A DNA stretch of 64,000 nucleotides from Cordia subcordata (taxonomy: Eukaryota; Streptophyta; Magnoliopsida; Boraginales; Cordiaceae): the NCBI GenBank assembly GCA_028554755.1, contig JAPTOF010000015.1:1116001-1180000 (forward strand). Reading direction: 5' to 3'. Below, piece by piece: positions 10,845 through 20,955 of the stretch. Each line of letters opens with the position of its first letter. Positions within the stretch are counted from its first letter, which is position 1. The notes below the pieces were generated by a model, which was given only the letters and a program-made list of their open reading frames with translations, had not been told where the DNA came from and ran no database searches. The position numbers and the translations under genes were made by a program.

Positions 10845-11355
10845 TGTAAAGGAAGAATTCTACAATCACGAATTGGGTCGACTTAGGCCCCTATAACCTG
10901 CAAGACCAAGAAAGGTAAATGACGAAACCCTTGACACCAGTGTGGTGCCGGCCAAAGGTACTCCGACGCTCAAGTCAGCGCTAGGTTCGAATAGAAAGAA
11001 TTATTATGTGAGGGTTTGTACAGATAAGGTAATGCTTTTGTTTGTATGTCTTACCCCTTTGCTATTGAGTAGCCCTTTTATATAGATCCTTGGTGAAAGA
11101 ACGTGTTTCAATAGATGTCTGCTTAGTTACCATGCTTTGCCCTTATCACACATAGATTATGTATATCATATCATGCACGCCCCGGCCCAAGATTACGTTC
11201 ATCTCTGAGAGTTTTATCCATTATGCAGGGTCGTAACCCCATCCTGGACTCTGATCTCGGGCCTTTCATATATTACATAATGGATTGGACCCTTGGCCCA
11301 ATCGTAATCATGGCCTCTCGTGTTTCCTTAAGCTCAACTATCCCTGGCCCAAACA
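10845..11355 (-). repeat. E1 5' LTR
   Basis: 511 bp, the partner of 318-830, ending ...CTTTACA in element orientation directly before the PBS. The flank after it (tcggt) nearly matches the flank before the other LTR (tctgt). Confidence 0.93.
11076..11084 (-). promoter_or_regulatory. TATA box in E1 5' LTR
   Basis: TATATAAAA on the minus strand, conserved between both LTRs. It would direct the genomic transcript of E1 towards gag. Confidence 0.6.
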
Positions 11356-12045
11356 TCGGTAAAAGTAAAAGTTTGTAGAAATTCTTTACTTACCTATCAA
11401 AAAGATTTCTTATACTTAAATTTAGTATGTCAGATGGATTAGATTTTTGAATTCATACTTACAAATGCATGTATGCCAAGTTTGTTGTATAAAAATAAGG
11501 GATTTTATAATCTAAAAGTTTTTAAGGTCATACTTATAGATGCATATATGACAAGTCTACCATAAAAGGGATTTTATATCTTATCTTCAAGTCTTTATTT
11601 CATTATTGAAAAATTATGAAGAAAATTATTTGCTTTATAACAATTTTGTACATTTCTTCTCACTTATGAGCTTGTTATTATAGTGATTACTATAACTCAA
11701 GGTAATTATTTTGAGGCAATAAAAAAATAAAGAATGCCCAGTAAAAGTATAGAAAACATTGTTGATTAAACTAAAGAAGAGTCATATCTTATGATATAAA
11801 AACAACAATATTCTCAAATAGCAATCATAATTAGAAGATTGTGACTAGCACAAAGAAAAGTCATTTTTTACTAGTTATGCACTAGATAGGATGATGTAAT
11901 TTTTATGATCCAAAGTTATAGTGTTTACCCAAAGGTGACATACCTATTTTTAAAGTAATAGAATTAATCAATGATTAATGTTTTACACCTATAAAGTGAA
12001 CAATATATGAGTTTAAGATTTACCCAAAATTAAACTTATGTGACA
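11356..12045. other. AT-rich stretch before E3, possible decayed 5' LTR
   Basis: No coding content. It lies between E1 and the gag fragment of E3, so a 5' LTR of E3 could be here. I found no sequence match to the putative 3' LTR start at 29787, and therefore cannot claim it. Confidence 0.35.
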
Positions 12046-12069
12046 TAAATGGTTCATAGCCTCACTATG

Positions 12070-12469
12070 AATATATTTTGTATTTAGTACCAATCCAGAA
12101 CATGTTACATTCCCATGCTTCCATTATTCTAGTCTTGAATGGAACAAATTTCTCGGAGTAGCATGAGCATATCCAATTTACACTGGGTATGGTGGAACAC
12201 AACTTAGCATTACTAATTGACAAGCCCAAAGAGCTAATTGTTGTTGGCATTGAAGAACAAGTTAATGCTAAGTTAGCATAGGAAAGATCTAACAAGCTTT
12301 GTCTAATGTTAATGAGGATGACTATAGCTAATAACATCAAGACCTTATTACCATAGACAGAAAATAAAAAGGAATTTCTGATTCTTATCAAGGACCATTT
12401 CAAACTTACAGATAAGTCATTTACAGGTCTCTTATGGAAGAATTGAATACCATGAAATATATTGGTATT
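12070..12469 (+). pseudogene. E3 gag, N-terminal part
   Basis: Read on the plus strand with frame changes, this matches the Copia gag (UBN2-type) pattern: a 'LEWNKF' start region, then a stretch with SNVNEDDYS-like sequence corresponding to the usual helix before a short DKS motif, and MEELNTMKYI at the end. Several stops. The gene is cut at 12469 by E2 and resumes at 22281 after the repeated gtatt. Confidence 0.65.
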
Positions 12470-13785
12470 TGTTGGCTAAATATTTGTTATTTGTTTTGAT
12501 GATGAAAATTTATATGCATTATTTGACTAAAAGCATTTTGAGATAGTAAGTATACCAAGATGCGTTGAAAGATGGAAAAAGATGCTTTGAAAGATGGAAG
12601 AAGAAGTGCTAAACGCATTATTTGAAGAACAAGAAGATGAGAAGGCATAAGAAGGAGAAGAGATGTCATAAGGGGTATCGGGCATACTTTTCTTGCTCTT
12701 TTATGAAATTCCTTAATATTGCATATGTTTGGCTCAAACTTTCTTCTTCATTGATCAGATAATTTTTGAACTCATGCACATTAAATTTCACATAAGCACA
12801 AATGAGTTTGAATGCACACATTGTATGAAATTGTGTTTTTGGGTGTTTCAAGTCATAACATATATTTACAAAATATTCGAAAATGATTTGGAATTGTGAA
12901 AATTGTACTTAAAAGAATTTTTGGAAAAGTTTGGCTTTACTCCAGTTTCTGGAGTGGCCGGACCCCCTAGCCGGTCGACCGGCTGACCTGGGTGGGTCGC
13001 CCGGCCAAAACAGAAAGAAAAGGTAAAAGCCGGACCCCCTAGCCGGTTGACCGACTGAGGCGTCCGGCCTAGTCAAAGAGGATCAAGTGCAAGCCGGACG
13101 ACCCAACCGGTCGACCGGCTGAATGGGCTGCTGTAATAAATGCACTAGCCGTTTATTACCGTTCTGGATGATTTTCTCTTCATTTTTTCACCTACCAAGT
13201 CCCTAACTCCCAAAATCTCTTTAAATACACATTCAAAATATCAAATGAAGTGTGCAAAATTGTTGTAATCATTCAATCAAGCTTTTGAGCCATTCTTGCA
13301 ATATATTTGAGCTTTCAAGAGCTTATTCATTTGCTATATCTTCTTAAAATTCAAATTCTATCCTTTTTCATTCCTTGAATATATACACACTTTGAGAGCT
13401 AAAATCTTGTGAGATCAAATTCATTGAAGCTTGTAAAGTGTGGGGAAATCCTAAAGAGAGCTTCTCTTGGATTCTTGAAAGTTGGGCTTCAAAGAGGTGT
13501 ATAAACTTGGTTTGTGCTTCACCAAGATTTGAAGAAGCATTATAGTGAAGATTGTTGAAGTCCTGAGGGGAGCTTCCTTGGGCGGTGGACGTAGGCTTGG
13601 CCGAACCACCTTAAATCGTTTGTCTCTCATCTCCTTATACTCTTATTTCTGTGCTTGTTTTAATTGACTTTATTGTGATTGATATATTGCTTGAAAGAAA
13701 TTATTGATTTCCTATAAATTTTTTAAAACGAAATTGTAGTAATTATATCTTAATTCACCCCCCTCTTAAGATATTTGCACCTACA
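12470..13785 (+). repeat. E2 5' LTR
   Basis: 1316 bp, starting TGTTGGCTAAATATT and ending TTGCACCTACA. It aligns along its length with 20956-22280. It holds the GC-rich palindrome array (12950-13130), and a TTTAAATA element near 13219 may serve as the TATA box. Confidence 0.95.
12953..13125. repeat. CCGGTCGACCGG palindrome array in E2 5' LTR
   Basis: Three copies of a 16-bp palindrome, AGCCGGTCGACCGGCT: perfect at 12969-12984, altered at 13041-13056 and nearly perfect at 13105-13120, spaced 72 and 64 bp. Between them recur CCGGACCCCCT and GTCCGGCC. The block is strongly GC-rich within an AT-rich LTR. It lies about 100-270 bp before the TATA-like element, so inside U3. Confidence 0.85.
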
Positions 13786-13787
13786 AT

Positions 13788-13799
13788 TGGTATCAGAGC
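13788..13799 (+). other. E2 primer binding site (initiator Met tRNA)
   Basis: TGGTATCAGAGC two bases after the 5' LTR. It is the standard Copia PBS, complementary to the 3' end of plant initiator methionine tRNA. Confidence 0.93.
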
Positions 13800-13844
13800 T
13801 AGGGTTCTACCTATAGTTTAACACCTAGTAGAATCTTAGAAAAT

Positions 13845-14819
13845 ATGAAGGGAGTTTTGATTAAACAAGCACCCCCCTTTAATGGAACAAATTATGCATT
13901 TTGGAAGATGAGAATGAAAGTATTTATTCAATCACATGATTACAAAGCTTGGAAAATCATAGAAAATGGGCCTACTTTACCTACAAAATTAGAAGGTGAT
14001 AGAAGAATACCAAAACTCAAAAATGAGTGGAATGATGAAGATATTAAATTATTTGAGTTAAATCAAAAGGTATTACATTATTTATTCAATGCTATGAATG
14101 CAACCGAATTTGCTAGAGTAATGAGGTGTACTTCGGCTAAAGAACTTTGGGACCAATTAGAAGTAACTTATGAAGGAACTAGCCAAGTAAAAGAATCTAG
14201 AATTGCTATACTTGTACATAGATACGAATTATTTAAAATGCTTCCAAATGAAAATGTCGAGCAAATGTTTTCTAGATTTGTTGAGATTACTAACGGTTTG
14301 AAAGCACTTGGAAAAGATTATTCTAATGTAGAAAAAGTAAGGAAAGTGCTAAGGAGCTTGCCATCATCATGGCAACCAAAAGTCATGGCCATAAAGGAAG
14401 CCAAGGATTTGAATATCTTGGAGCTCAATGAGCTCATTGGATCACTTATGACTCATGAGCTTGAAATAAAGGACCACGAAGAAGAAGAGAAGAAAGCAAA
14501 GAAGTCCATTGCCCTTGTTGCATCAAAATACCCATCAAGTGAATATGTGGAAGATGATGAGGACTCAGAAGATGAAGAAATTGCACTTCTTGCCCGAAAT
14601 TTCAAAAGGTTCATGAAATTTAGAAAGATGAAGAAAAGGGCATCTTCGAGCAATACAAATTGGAAGAAGAAAGGAAAAGAAGGCAAAGATTTCAAGAGGA
14701 CAAAAGATGCAAAAGGAGACGAATTGAAGTGTTTTAATTGCAATAAGCCGGGACACATAAAAGCAAATTGTCCAAAACTTCCAAAGAAGAAAGAAAGCAA
14801 GGCGCTTAAAGCCACATGA
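13845..14819 (+). CDS. E2 gag
   Basis: 324 codons from the first ATG after the PBS. The gag (DUF4219/UBN2-type) domain starts with PPFNGTNYAFWKMRMKVFI and continues with SAKELWDQLEVTYEGTSQVK and VRKVLRSLPSSWQPKVMAI, ending in LNELIGSLMTHELE. A basic region follows, then a CCHC zinc knuckle, CFNCNKPGHIKANC, for RNA binding. The frame ends at TGA 14817-14819, but the same frame remains open downstream, so this stop is probably a mutation and not the natural end. Confidence 0.88.
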   Translation: MKGVLIKQAPPFNGTNYAFWKMRMKVFIQSHDYKAWKIIENGPTLPTKLEGDRRIPKLKNEWNDEDIKLFELNQKVLHYLFNAMNATEFARVMRCTSAKELWDQLEVTYEGTSQVKESRIAILVHRYELFKMLPNENVEQMFSRFVEITNGLKALGKDYSNVEKVRKVLRSLPSSWQPKVMAIKEAKDLNILELNELIGSLMTHELEIKDHEEEEKKAKKSIALVASKYPSSEYVEDDEDSEDEEIALLARNFKRFMKFRKMKKRASSSNTNWKKKGKEGKDFKRTKDAKGDELKCFNCNKPGHIKANCPKLPKKKESKALKAT

Positions 14820-15569
14820 GACTTCTCCGAAAGTGACGAAGATGAGGAAGAGCAACATGAAGTAGCCAACTTTTTCCTCATGGCCAATGAGAATGAGGTA
14901 CTATCTTCACCTTCTCCGTCTATATATTATTCATCTAGTGAAGAAGAGGAAGAGGAATATAGCTTTGATGAATTAAAAGATGCATTTGCTAAATTACATG
15001 ATGATTTATCTTTAGCTTTGGCAAAAAACAAGCAAATGCATAGTAGATTGAAACTTGTTCTTGACGAAAAGGAAATTTTGAAAAAGAAGAATGTCTCTCT
15101 TTTGGAAAAGATAGAAATCTTGGAAAAAGAAAATGATTCATATGCTGAAGATTTTGTGAAATTTGAAAAGGAGGTTAAAGACTTCAAAAAGAAGAATATG
15201 GATTTGAATGGAATTATTCAAAAATTTACAAATGGCAAAGAAAATTTTGAAAAACTCCTTGGTAGTCAAAAAATGTCTTCTGATAAAAGTAGTATTGGAT
15301 ACAAACCTAGCATTAATCAAAAGTATTTCAAAATTTACTTTGTCAAGGCTTCCGCCTCTACATCCTCCTCTTCACCAAAATCAAATATCATGTGTACCTA
15401 TTGTGAGAAGAAAGGACATGTATCCATACATTGTTACTACAAGAAACTTCGTGATAGAGGATCACATGTTCCATATTGGCAAGACCAAAATGGGTGGTCA
15501 AAAACAAAAATTGAAACTAATGCCAAGGACCCAAGTGTTGAGGACTCCAAAATAAAGAATTGCATTTGA
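14820..15569 (+). pseudogene. E2 gag extension: coiled coil and second zinc knuckle
   Basis: Continues in the gag frame after the TGA. An acidic serine-rich stretch (SSSEEEEEEYSFDELKDAF) leads into a long coiled coil rich in K and E (about 100 residues), then a second CCHC motif, CTYCEKKGHVSIHC. Two zinc knuckles separated by a coiled coil are seen in Sire-type gags. Ends at TGA 15567-15569, with a further in-frame TAG at 15582-15584 before the protease. Confidence 0.78.
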
Positions 15570-15584
15570 ATTTCATGTGTGTAG

Positions 15585-18500
15585 GTATCCAATGAAAGCA
15601 AATCAAGCAAAATAAAATGGATCTTGGATAGTGGTTGTTCCAAACACATGACGGGAAACTCTTCACTCTTTTACAAATTAAAAAGGACAAAAGGAGGAGA
15701 CGTTACCTTTGGGGACAATGGCAAAGGAAAAATTATTGGAAAAGGAAGCATCTGTAACGAAAACTCTCTTGCTATACATAATGTCATACTTGTAGAAGGT
15801 TTAAAATTTAATTTACTTAGCATTAGCCAATATTGTGACAAAGGTCACAAAGTAGTTCTTCAATCTTCTAGATGCATTGTCTATAAGTGTGGAAATGATA
15901 ATATATTATTTGTAGCTAAGAGAAATGAAAATATTTACACCGTTGAAATTGACCAACTTATATGTCAACATGTAAAATGCTTATCCGTTGTGCATGATAA
16001 TGCATGGTTATGGCATAGAAGATTAGGACATGAAAGTATGAGCTTATTGAATGATTTGTCTAAGCATGATCTAGTTAGAGACTTACCAAAGCTAAAATTT
16101 GAAAAGACAAAATTTGTGATGCTTGCCAACTAGGTAAACAACACAAGATGTCCTTCAAATCCTTAAATAAAGTATCAACAAATAGAGCATTACAACTATT
16201 ACATATGGATTTGTTTGGACCTATTGATGTGGCAAGCTTAGGAGGATCTAGATATACATTTGTTGTAGTAGATGACTACACTAGATTTACATGGGTCATG
16301 TTTATTGCACATAAAAATGATGCCTTCAATGAATTTGCAAGATTGTGAAGAAAAGTGCAAAATAAGAAAGGCTATTTATAACTTGCATCCATAGTTATAA
16401 TGGTACGGAATATGTGAACACTCCTTTCATGAACTTTTGTGATGAACATGGCATTGAACACAACTTTTTGGCCCCTCGTACTCCTAAAAAAAATGGGGTA
16501 GTACAGAGGAAGAATCGTACACTACAGGAAATGGTAAGAACTATGCTAAAAGAACACAACTTGCCAACATATTTTTGGAGTGAAGCAATAAATACTGCAT
16601 GCTATGTACAAAATAGAGTATTGATTAGACCTTTCTTAAATAAAACTCCATATGAATTATGGCATGGTAAAACACCTAAAATATCATACTTCAAAGTATT
16701 TGGCTGTAAATGTTTTATTCTAAATACTAAGGATCACTTAAGGAAATTTGATGCTAAATCAAATGAAGGAATATTTTTAAGTTATTCCATAAAGAGCAAA
16801 GCATATAGGGTATATAATAAAAGAACTCTTGTTGTGGAAGAATCAATACATGTTACATTTTATAAGACTAATCCATTTGAGCCAAGAAAGGAAATCGATG
16901 ATATAGGTTATCTTTTGGAAAAGACAACACTTGAGGATCAAAATCCAAAAGACAAAGAAAAATCAACAAAACAAGAAGATGAAAAGCAAGAAGAAGAATA
17001 TCAAGAAAGAAGGTCTCAAGCCAAAGAGGAAAAAGGAAAAAGTTCAAGCAAAGGAAATGTTGAAACAAAAGAACCTCATGAAGACCTACCAAAGAGTTGG
17101 AAGTTCGTAAGAAATCATCCTCAAGATCTTATCCTCGGTGATCCAAATGAAGGTGTAAGAACTAAGCGTAATATTAATACTTTTTGCGAGCATCATACAT
17201 TTATTTCTCATATTGAACCCAAGAATGTGAAAGAAGCTTTACTTGATGAAAATTGGATAATTGCCATGCAAGAAGAACTTAATCAATTTGATAGAAATAA
17301 TGTATGGAAACTTGTTGAAAGGCCTAAAGATAGGCCAGTAATAGAAACAAAATGGGTATTTAGAAACAAACTAGATGAAGCCGGAATAGTAACTAGGAAC
17401 AAGGCTAGACTAGTAGCACAAGGATACAATCAAGAAGAAGGAATTGATTATCATGAAACTTATGCTCCCGTAGCTAGACTAGAATTCATTCGTATGTTAC
17501 TTGCATTTACTTGTCACATGGATTTCAAACTTTATCAAATGGATGTGAAAAGTGCCTTTTTAAATGGATTCATTGAAGAAGAAGTTTATGTTGAACAACC
17601 CCCCGATTTTGAAGATTCGTGTTTTCCTAATCATGTTTTTAAACTAGAAAAGGCATTATATGGTTTAAAACAAGCCCCTAGAGCTTGGTACGAAAGACAC
17701 AGTGGATTTCTTGTGGAAAATAACTTTGAAAGAGGAAAACTTAATTCAACCTTGTTTATTAAAAGAGAAGGGAATGACATTCTACTTGTCCAAATTTATG
17801 TGGATGATATAATTTTTGGTGCTACTAATATATCTTTATGTGAGAGTTTTTCCAAGTGTATGCACAAGGAATTCGAGATGAGCATGATGGGAGAGCTAAC
17901 TTTCTTTCTTGGACTACAAATCAAACTAGCGAAGGAGGGGATCTTCATAAATCAAGCCAAATACACCAAAGAAATTATCAAAAAATTTGGACTTGAAGAT
18001 GCAAAGGAAATTGGAACTCCCATGAGCCCCTCAACAAAGCTGGATAAGGATGAAAAAGGTAAATCTGTAGATGAAAAGAAATACAGAGGTATGATTGGTA
18101 GCCTATTATATTTAACTGCCTCTAGACCTGATATCATGTTTGCAGTATGCTTATGTGCTGGATTTCAATCTAACCCTAAGGAAACTCACTTAATTGCTGT
18201 AAAAAGAATCATTAGATACCTTAAGGGAACAATTAATCTAGGACTTTGGTATGCAAAAGGAACATCATTCGACTTGTATGGATTCTCTGATGCTGACTAT
18301 GCTGGTTGCAAAGTAGACCGTAAGAGCACTAGTGGAACATGCCAATTCCTAAGACATTCCTTAATATCTTGGTCTTGTAGGAAACAAAATACTGTTGCTA
18401 TTTCTACTACCAAAGCAGAATATATAGCAGCTGGTAGTTGTGTAGCTCAAATTCTATGGATGAAACAAAATTTACTTGATTATGGATTGCAATATAATCA

Positions 18501-18741
18501 TGTTCCTATATATTGTGATAATACTAATGCAATTAATCTCACAAAAAATCCAATTCAACATTCAAGAACTAAGCATATTGAGATTAAGCACCATTTTATT
18601 AGAGATCATGTACAAAAAGGTGATATCATACTTGAATTTGTTGACACCTTACATCAAATTGTTGATATTTTTACTAAACCATTGCATGAGGATCAATTTT
18701 GCAAGATTAGAAGAGAAATTGGAATGATAAAATGTGGTTAA
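15585..18741 (+). pseudogene. E2 pol: protease, integrase, RT, RNase H
   Basis: Protease active site WILDSGCSKHMTG (DSG codons 15627-15635). GAG-pre-integrase domain LWHRRLGHESMSLL. A frameshift near 16115 leads into the integrase core (HMDLFGPIDVASLGGSRYTF, first catalytic Asp kept), a second near 16350-16384 leads to its remainder. There the position usually Asp is Tyr (SYNGTEY) and the usual Glu is Gln (NGVVQRKNRTL). From 16414 to 18741 one long frame covers RT, with ETYAPVARLEFIRMLLA, QMDVKSAFLNG, ALYGLKQAPRAWY and catalytic YVDDIIF. RNase H follows, with DADYAGCKVDRKST, KAEYIAAG and IYCDNTNAINL, the three acidic residues kept. RT and RNase H look intact; integrase does not. Confidence 0.92.
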
Positions 18742-19148
18742 AATTAATAAATATGTGTTTTAATGGCTTGGGCATGAAAAAATACGCATTTGTGCACTTT
18801 CTGACCCAGCCGGTCGACCTGGCCGATCAACCGACTGAAACTGGAAGGCGTCCGGCTAAAAGGGATTTTTTATTGTGCTCTTTGATCCGGCTGGTCATCC
18901 TAGCCGGTCAACCCCCCGCGACCAGCCGGTCGACTGGCTGAACGCGGACAAGGTTAAAATTGGGAGTTTTAACCCCAAATTCACTTTAATTCTCCTAAAT
19001 TTTTTACCCTAGGCAAAAAACTCTCTCAAACCCATTCCAAATTCTTCAACTTTTAATAAAGCGTTTCAAAAATTCCTCCCATATCTTGATTACCCACGTC
19101 AAAAAACAAGTTTTCACCGGTTCAATTTTCCAAAAACAACGCAAGATC
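18742..19148 (+). other. E2 spacer with palindrome copies
   Basis: Non-coding region between pol and the accessory ORF. It repeats the LTR motif: AGCCGGTCGACCTGGC near 18808 and AGCCGGTCGACTGGCT at 18924-18939, with CCGGTCAACC between. It resembles the LTR array and is the only GC-rich part of this spacer. Confidence 0.7.
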
Positions 19149-20506
19149 ATGGTGAATTTGAGAACTAGGGGTCAAGAACGTGGAAGAAAAGGAAGAGAGC
19201 AAGAACACAATCTCCTCCACCACCACCACCTCCGGTATCAAAGATTCAAGGCAAGCAATCAATTTTGTACGGTAAATATATTGTTGACTCAGATTTTGCT
19301 GGCACCGATGTCTTATCATTATTTGATGATTGGTTTATGTTTCTGCATCTACATTTTGATGTGCAAGATAAATTGGTAATAAAATTCTATGAAAATGTTG
19401 AGATACATAGCAGAAGTCCAAAACTTGAGTTATCTTCTATTGTATATGGGGTGAATTTTGTGCTTAAGAAGGAAACTTTGCATGAAATATTTCATATACC
19501 TGTTGATGGAGAAGGACATTACAATAGTCAAGGTTGGCCGGAAGGAATCAAGAAGACTGGTATTCCAGGGGAAGTTATAAAATACATGTGGAAGGATGTA
19601 GGACCTAAGAATCCAGATTTGATTATTCCATTATTGAAGGATGTAAATTACAATATGAGAATTGCCTTCAAAATCATGAGTGACGTAATTCTCCCTAAGA
19701 ATATCAATGATGGAAAAATCCCGGTTATGGATGCTTATATCTACTATAGCCTTAGGCAAAAAAAGAAAATAGCTTTACCTTTCTTAATTCTGCAACACAT
19801 GCTGCATATTAGTGGAAAGAATGGAGGAAAAACTACTACACCCGGATATGATATGCCATTGATGCATATCTTTTCATACTTTAGAATCTCTTCGAATGCG
19901 CCATAAAGAGAGTTTGCCTGGAACTTTTATATGCTATATATGAACTTCATAGGGATTTACTGGTATAATGGGGAGGCTATCAACAAAGAAACTTTCAAAA
20001 CCTTGCCTCAAAGCATTCAGGCGGCAATTAAGAATAGAACTAAGAAAGGCATTACTTTCACTGATCCTGTATATGGTCCTAATGCTCAAAATCTTGATGA
20101 TATATTTCAGGGGATCGACATCACATTAGATGAAGATGTAGGGCCTAAACTTGAGGGAAAAGCTGACATAGGCATTCCAGGAACAATACCCATAGCTGTT
20201 AATACCTCTAAAGAAGAGGAAGATACTGAGGAAGCTACTCTAAGGTGAGTGATGAGAGAATCGGGAGCACAGGAGCACATTGATGAGCAACGCCACGCTG
20301 AGATTCGACAAGGCGCAAGGTCTAGTTCAATGGGTCAACAAGAAGACCCATCTATGTTGGCTCAGATTCTTTCACAGCTGCAAGCGTTAAACACAGGAAT
20401 GGGTGAAATGAGAACCACAATGACAAACCAATGGAATGAGCTTACTCTCTGGCGAGAACACATTGATTCCGAAGTGGCCGGTATGCGTTCCGACATGAAA
20501 AAGTAG
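19149..20506 (+). pseudogene. E2 post-pol accessory ORF (putative plant transposon protein)
   Basis: Starts at ATG 19149 (MVNLRTRGQERGRKG, basic), followed by a proline-rich part after a frameshift near 19198. The conserved globular region (GKYIVDSDFAGTDVLSLFDD, DKLVIKFYENVEIHSRSPKL, IPVMDAYIYYSLRQKK) resembles the family named putative plant transposon protein (Transposase_32 type). An acidic stretch and a coiled coil (ILSQLQALNTGMGEMRTTM) close it. A related copy is on the minus strand at 62424-63810. Stops at 19904-19906 (TAA) and 20246-20248 (TGA, where the other copy has an Arg codon). It takes the place of the env-like ORF of Sire elements, but I see no membrane segment or signal peptide. 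Function unknown. Confidence 0.7.
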
Positions 20507-20955
20507 TTCAAAGATCACCATGATCCAGCACCCTGATTTTTATATTCAAAAAAAAAACTCGTTTTTAGTCTTAGAAAACATTTTTAATTCACTCTTAGTT
20601 ACTTCTCTTGACTAATCGTATTGTTTTGTTCACTTTTCTTTTGATGATTTTTTCATGTGATGATGTCACTTTTCTTGCCTATTCATGTGATTTTTTCTTC
20701 TATTTTCATTCTCTTTCTGTACATTCCTTTGATGATGCCAAAAGGGGGAGAAAGAAACAAGTAAAAAAGGAGCAAAGAAGAAAAGGAGAAGGAAAATTTT
20801 GATTTGCATATTGATTTGCATGAATACCACCAAAATATGCATATGGTAAAACTTTGAATTTTTCCAAATACGTTTTATTTGAAGAAATGCATATATTTAA
20901 GGGGAGTACCTTTGCTCATATTTTGAAAATTTGTCATCATCAAAAAGGGGGAGAT
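20507..20955 (+). other. E2 3' region with two polypurine tracts
   Basis: Non-coding. Two purine motifs in a shared context: CCAAAAGGGGGAGAAAG (20738-20755) and CAAAAAGGGGGAGAT (20941-20955). The second abuts the 3' LTR and is the expected primer for plus-strand synthesis. The first is about 200 bases upstream and could be a second priming site. Confidence 0.75.

Larger units (their letters stand above)
318..11355 (-). mobile_element. E1: degenerate Ty3/Gypsy LTR retrotransposon with antisense extra ORF
   Basis: About 11.04 kb, bounded by two LTRs that begin TGTTTGGGCC and end CTTTACA (right copy) or CTCTACA (left copy) in element orientation. The 5-bp flanks are tctgt and tcggt (4 of 5 match). 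Read on the minus strand the order is 5' LTR, PBS, gag, protease, RT, RNase H, integrase, tandem repeats, antisense extra ORF, polypurine tract and 3' LTR. Protease before RT and integrase after RNase H is the Gypsy order. Integrase ends without a chromodomain. The large space between pol and the 3' LTR, with tandem repeats and an extra ORF, is known for the Tat-type branch of plant Gypsy elements, so I infer that branch. A hand count gives about 33 differences between the LTRs (~6%). The element cannot move on its own: it has stops, frameshifts, a deleted RT core and a changed integrase active site. Confidence 0.92.

Noticed and set aside
11356..12045. 5' LTR of E3
   Set aside because: No match found to the sequence after the polypurine tract at 29787; position alone is not enough.
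14453..14887. 144-codon minus-strand ORF opposite E2 gag
   Set aside because: Rich in Ser and Phe because it is the complement of a Lys/Glu-rich gag; a shadow of the real gene.
19149..20506. Retroviral envelope gene in E2
   Set aside because: No signal peptide, no transmembrane segment and no cleavage-type motif; domain order fits a plant transposon-associated protein.
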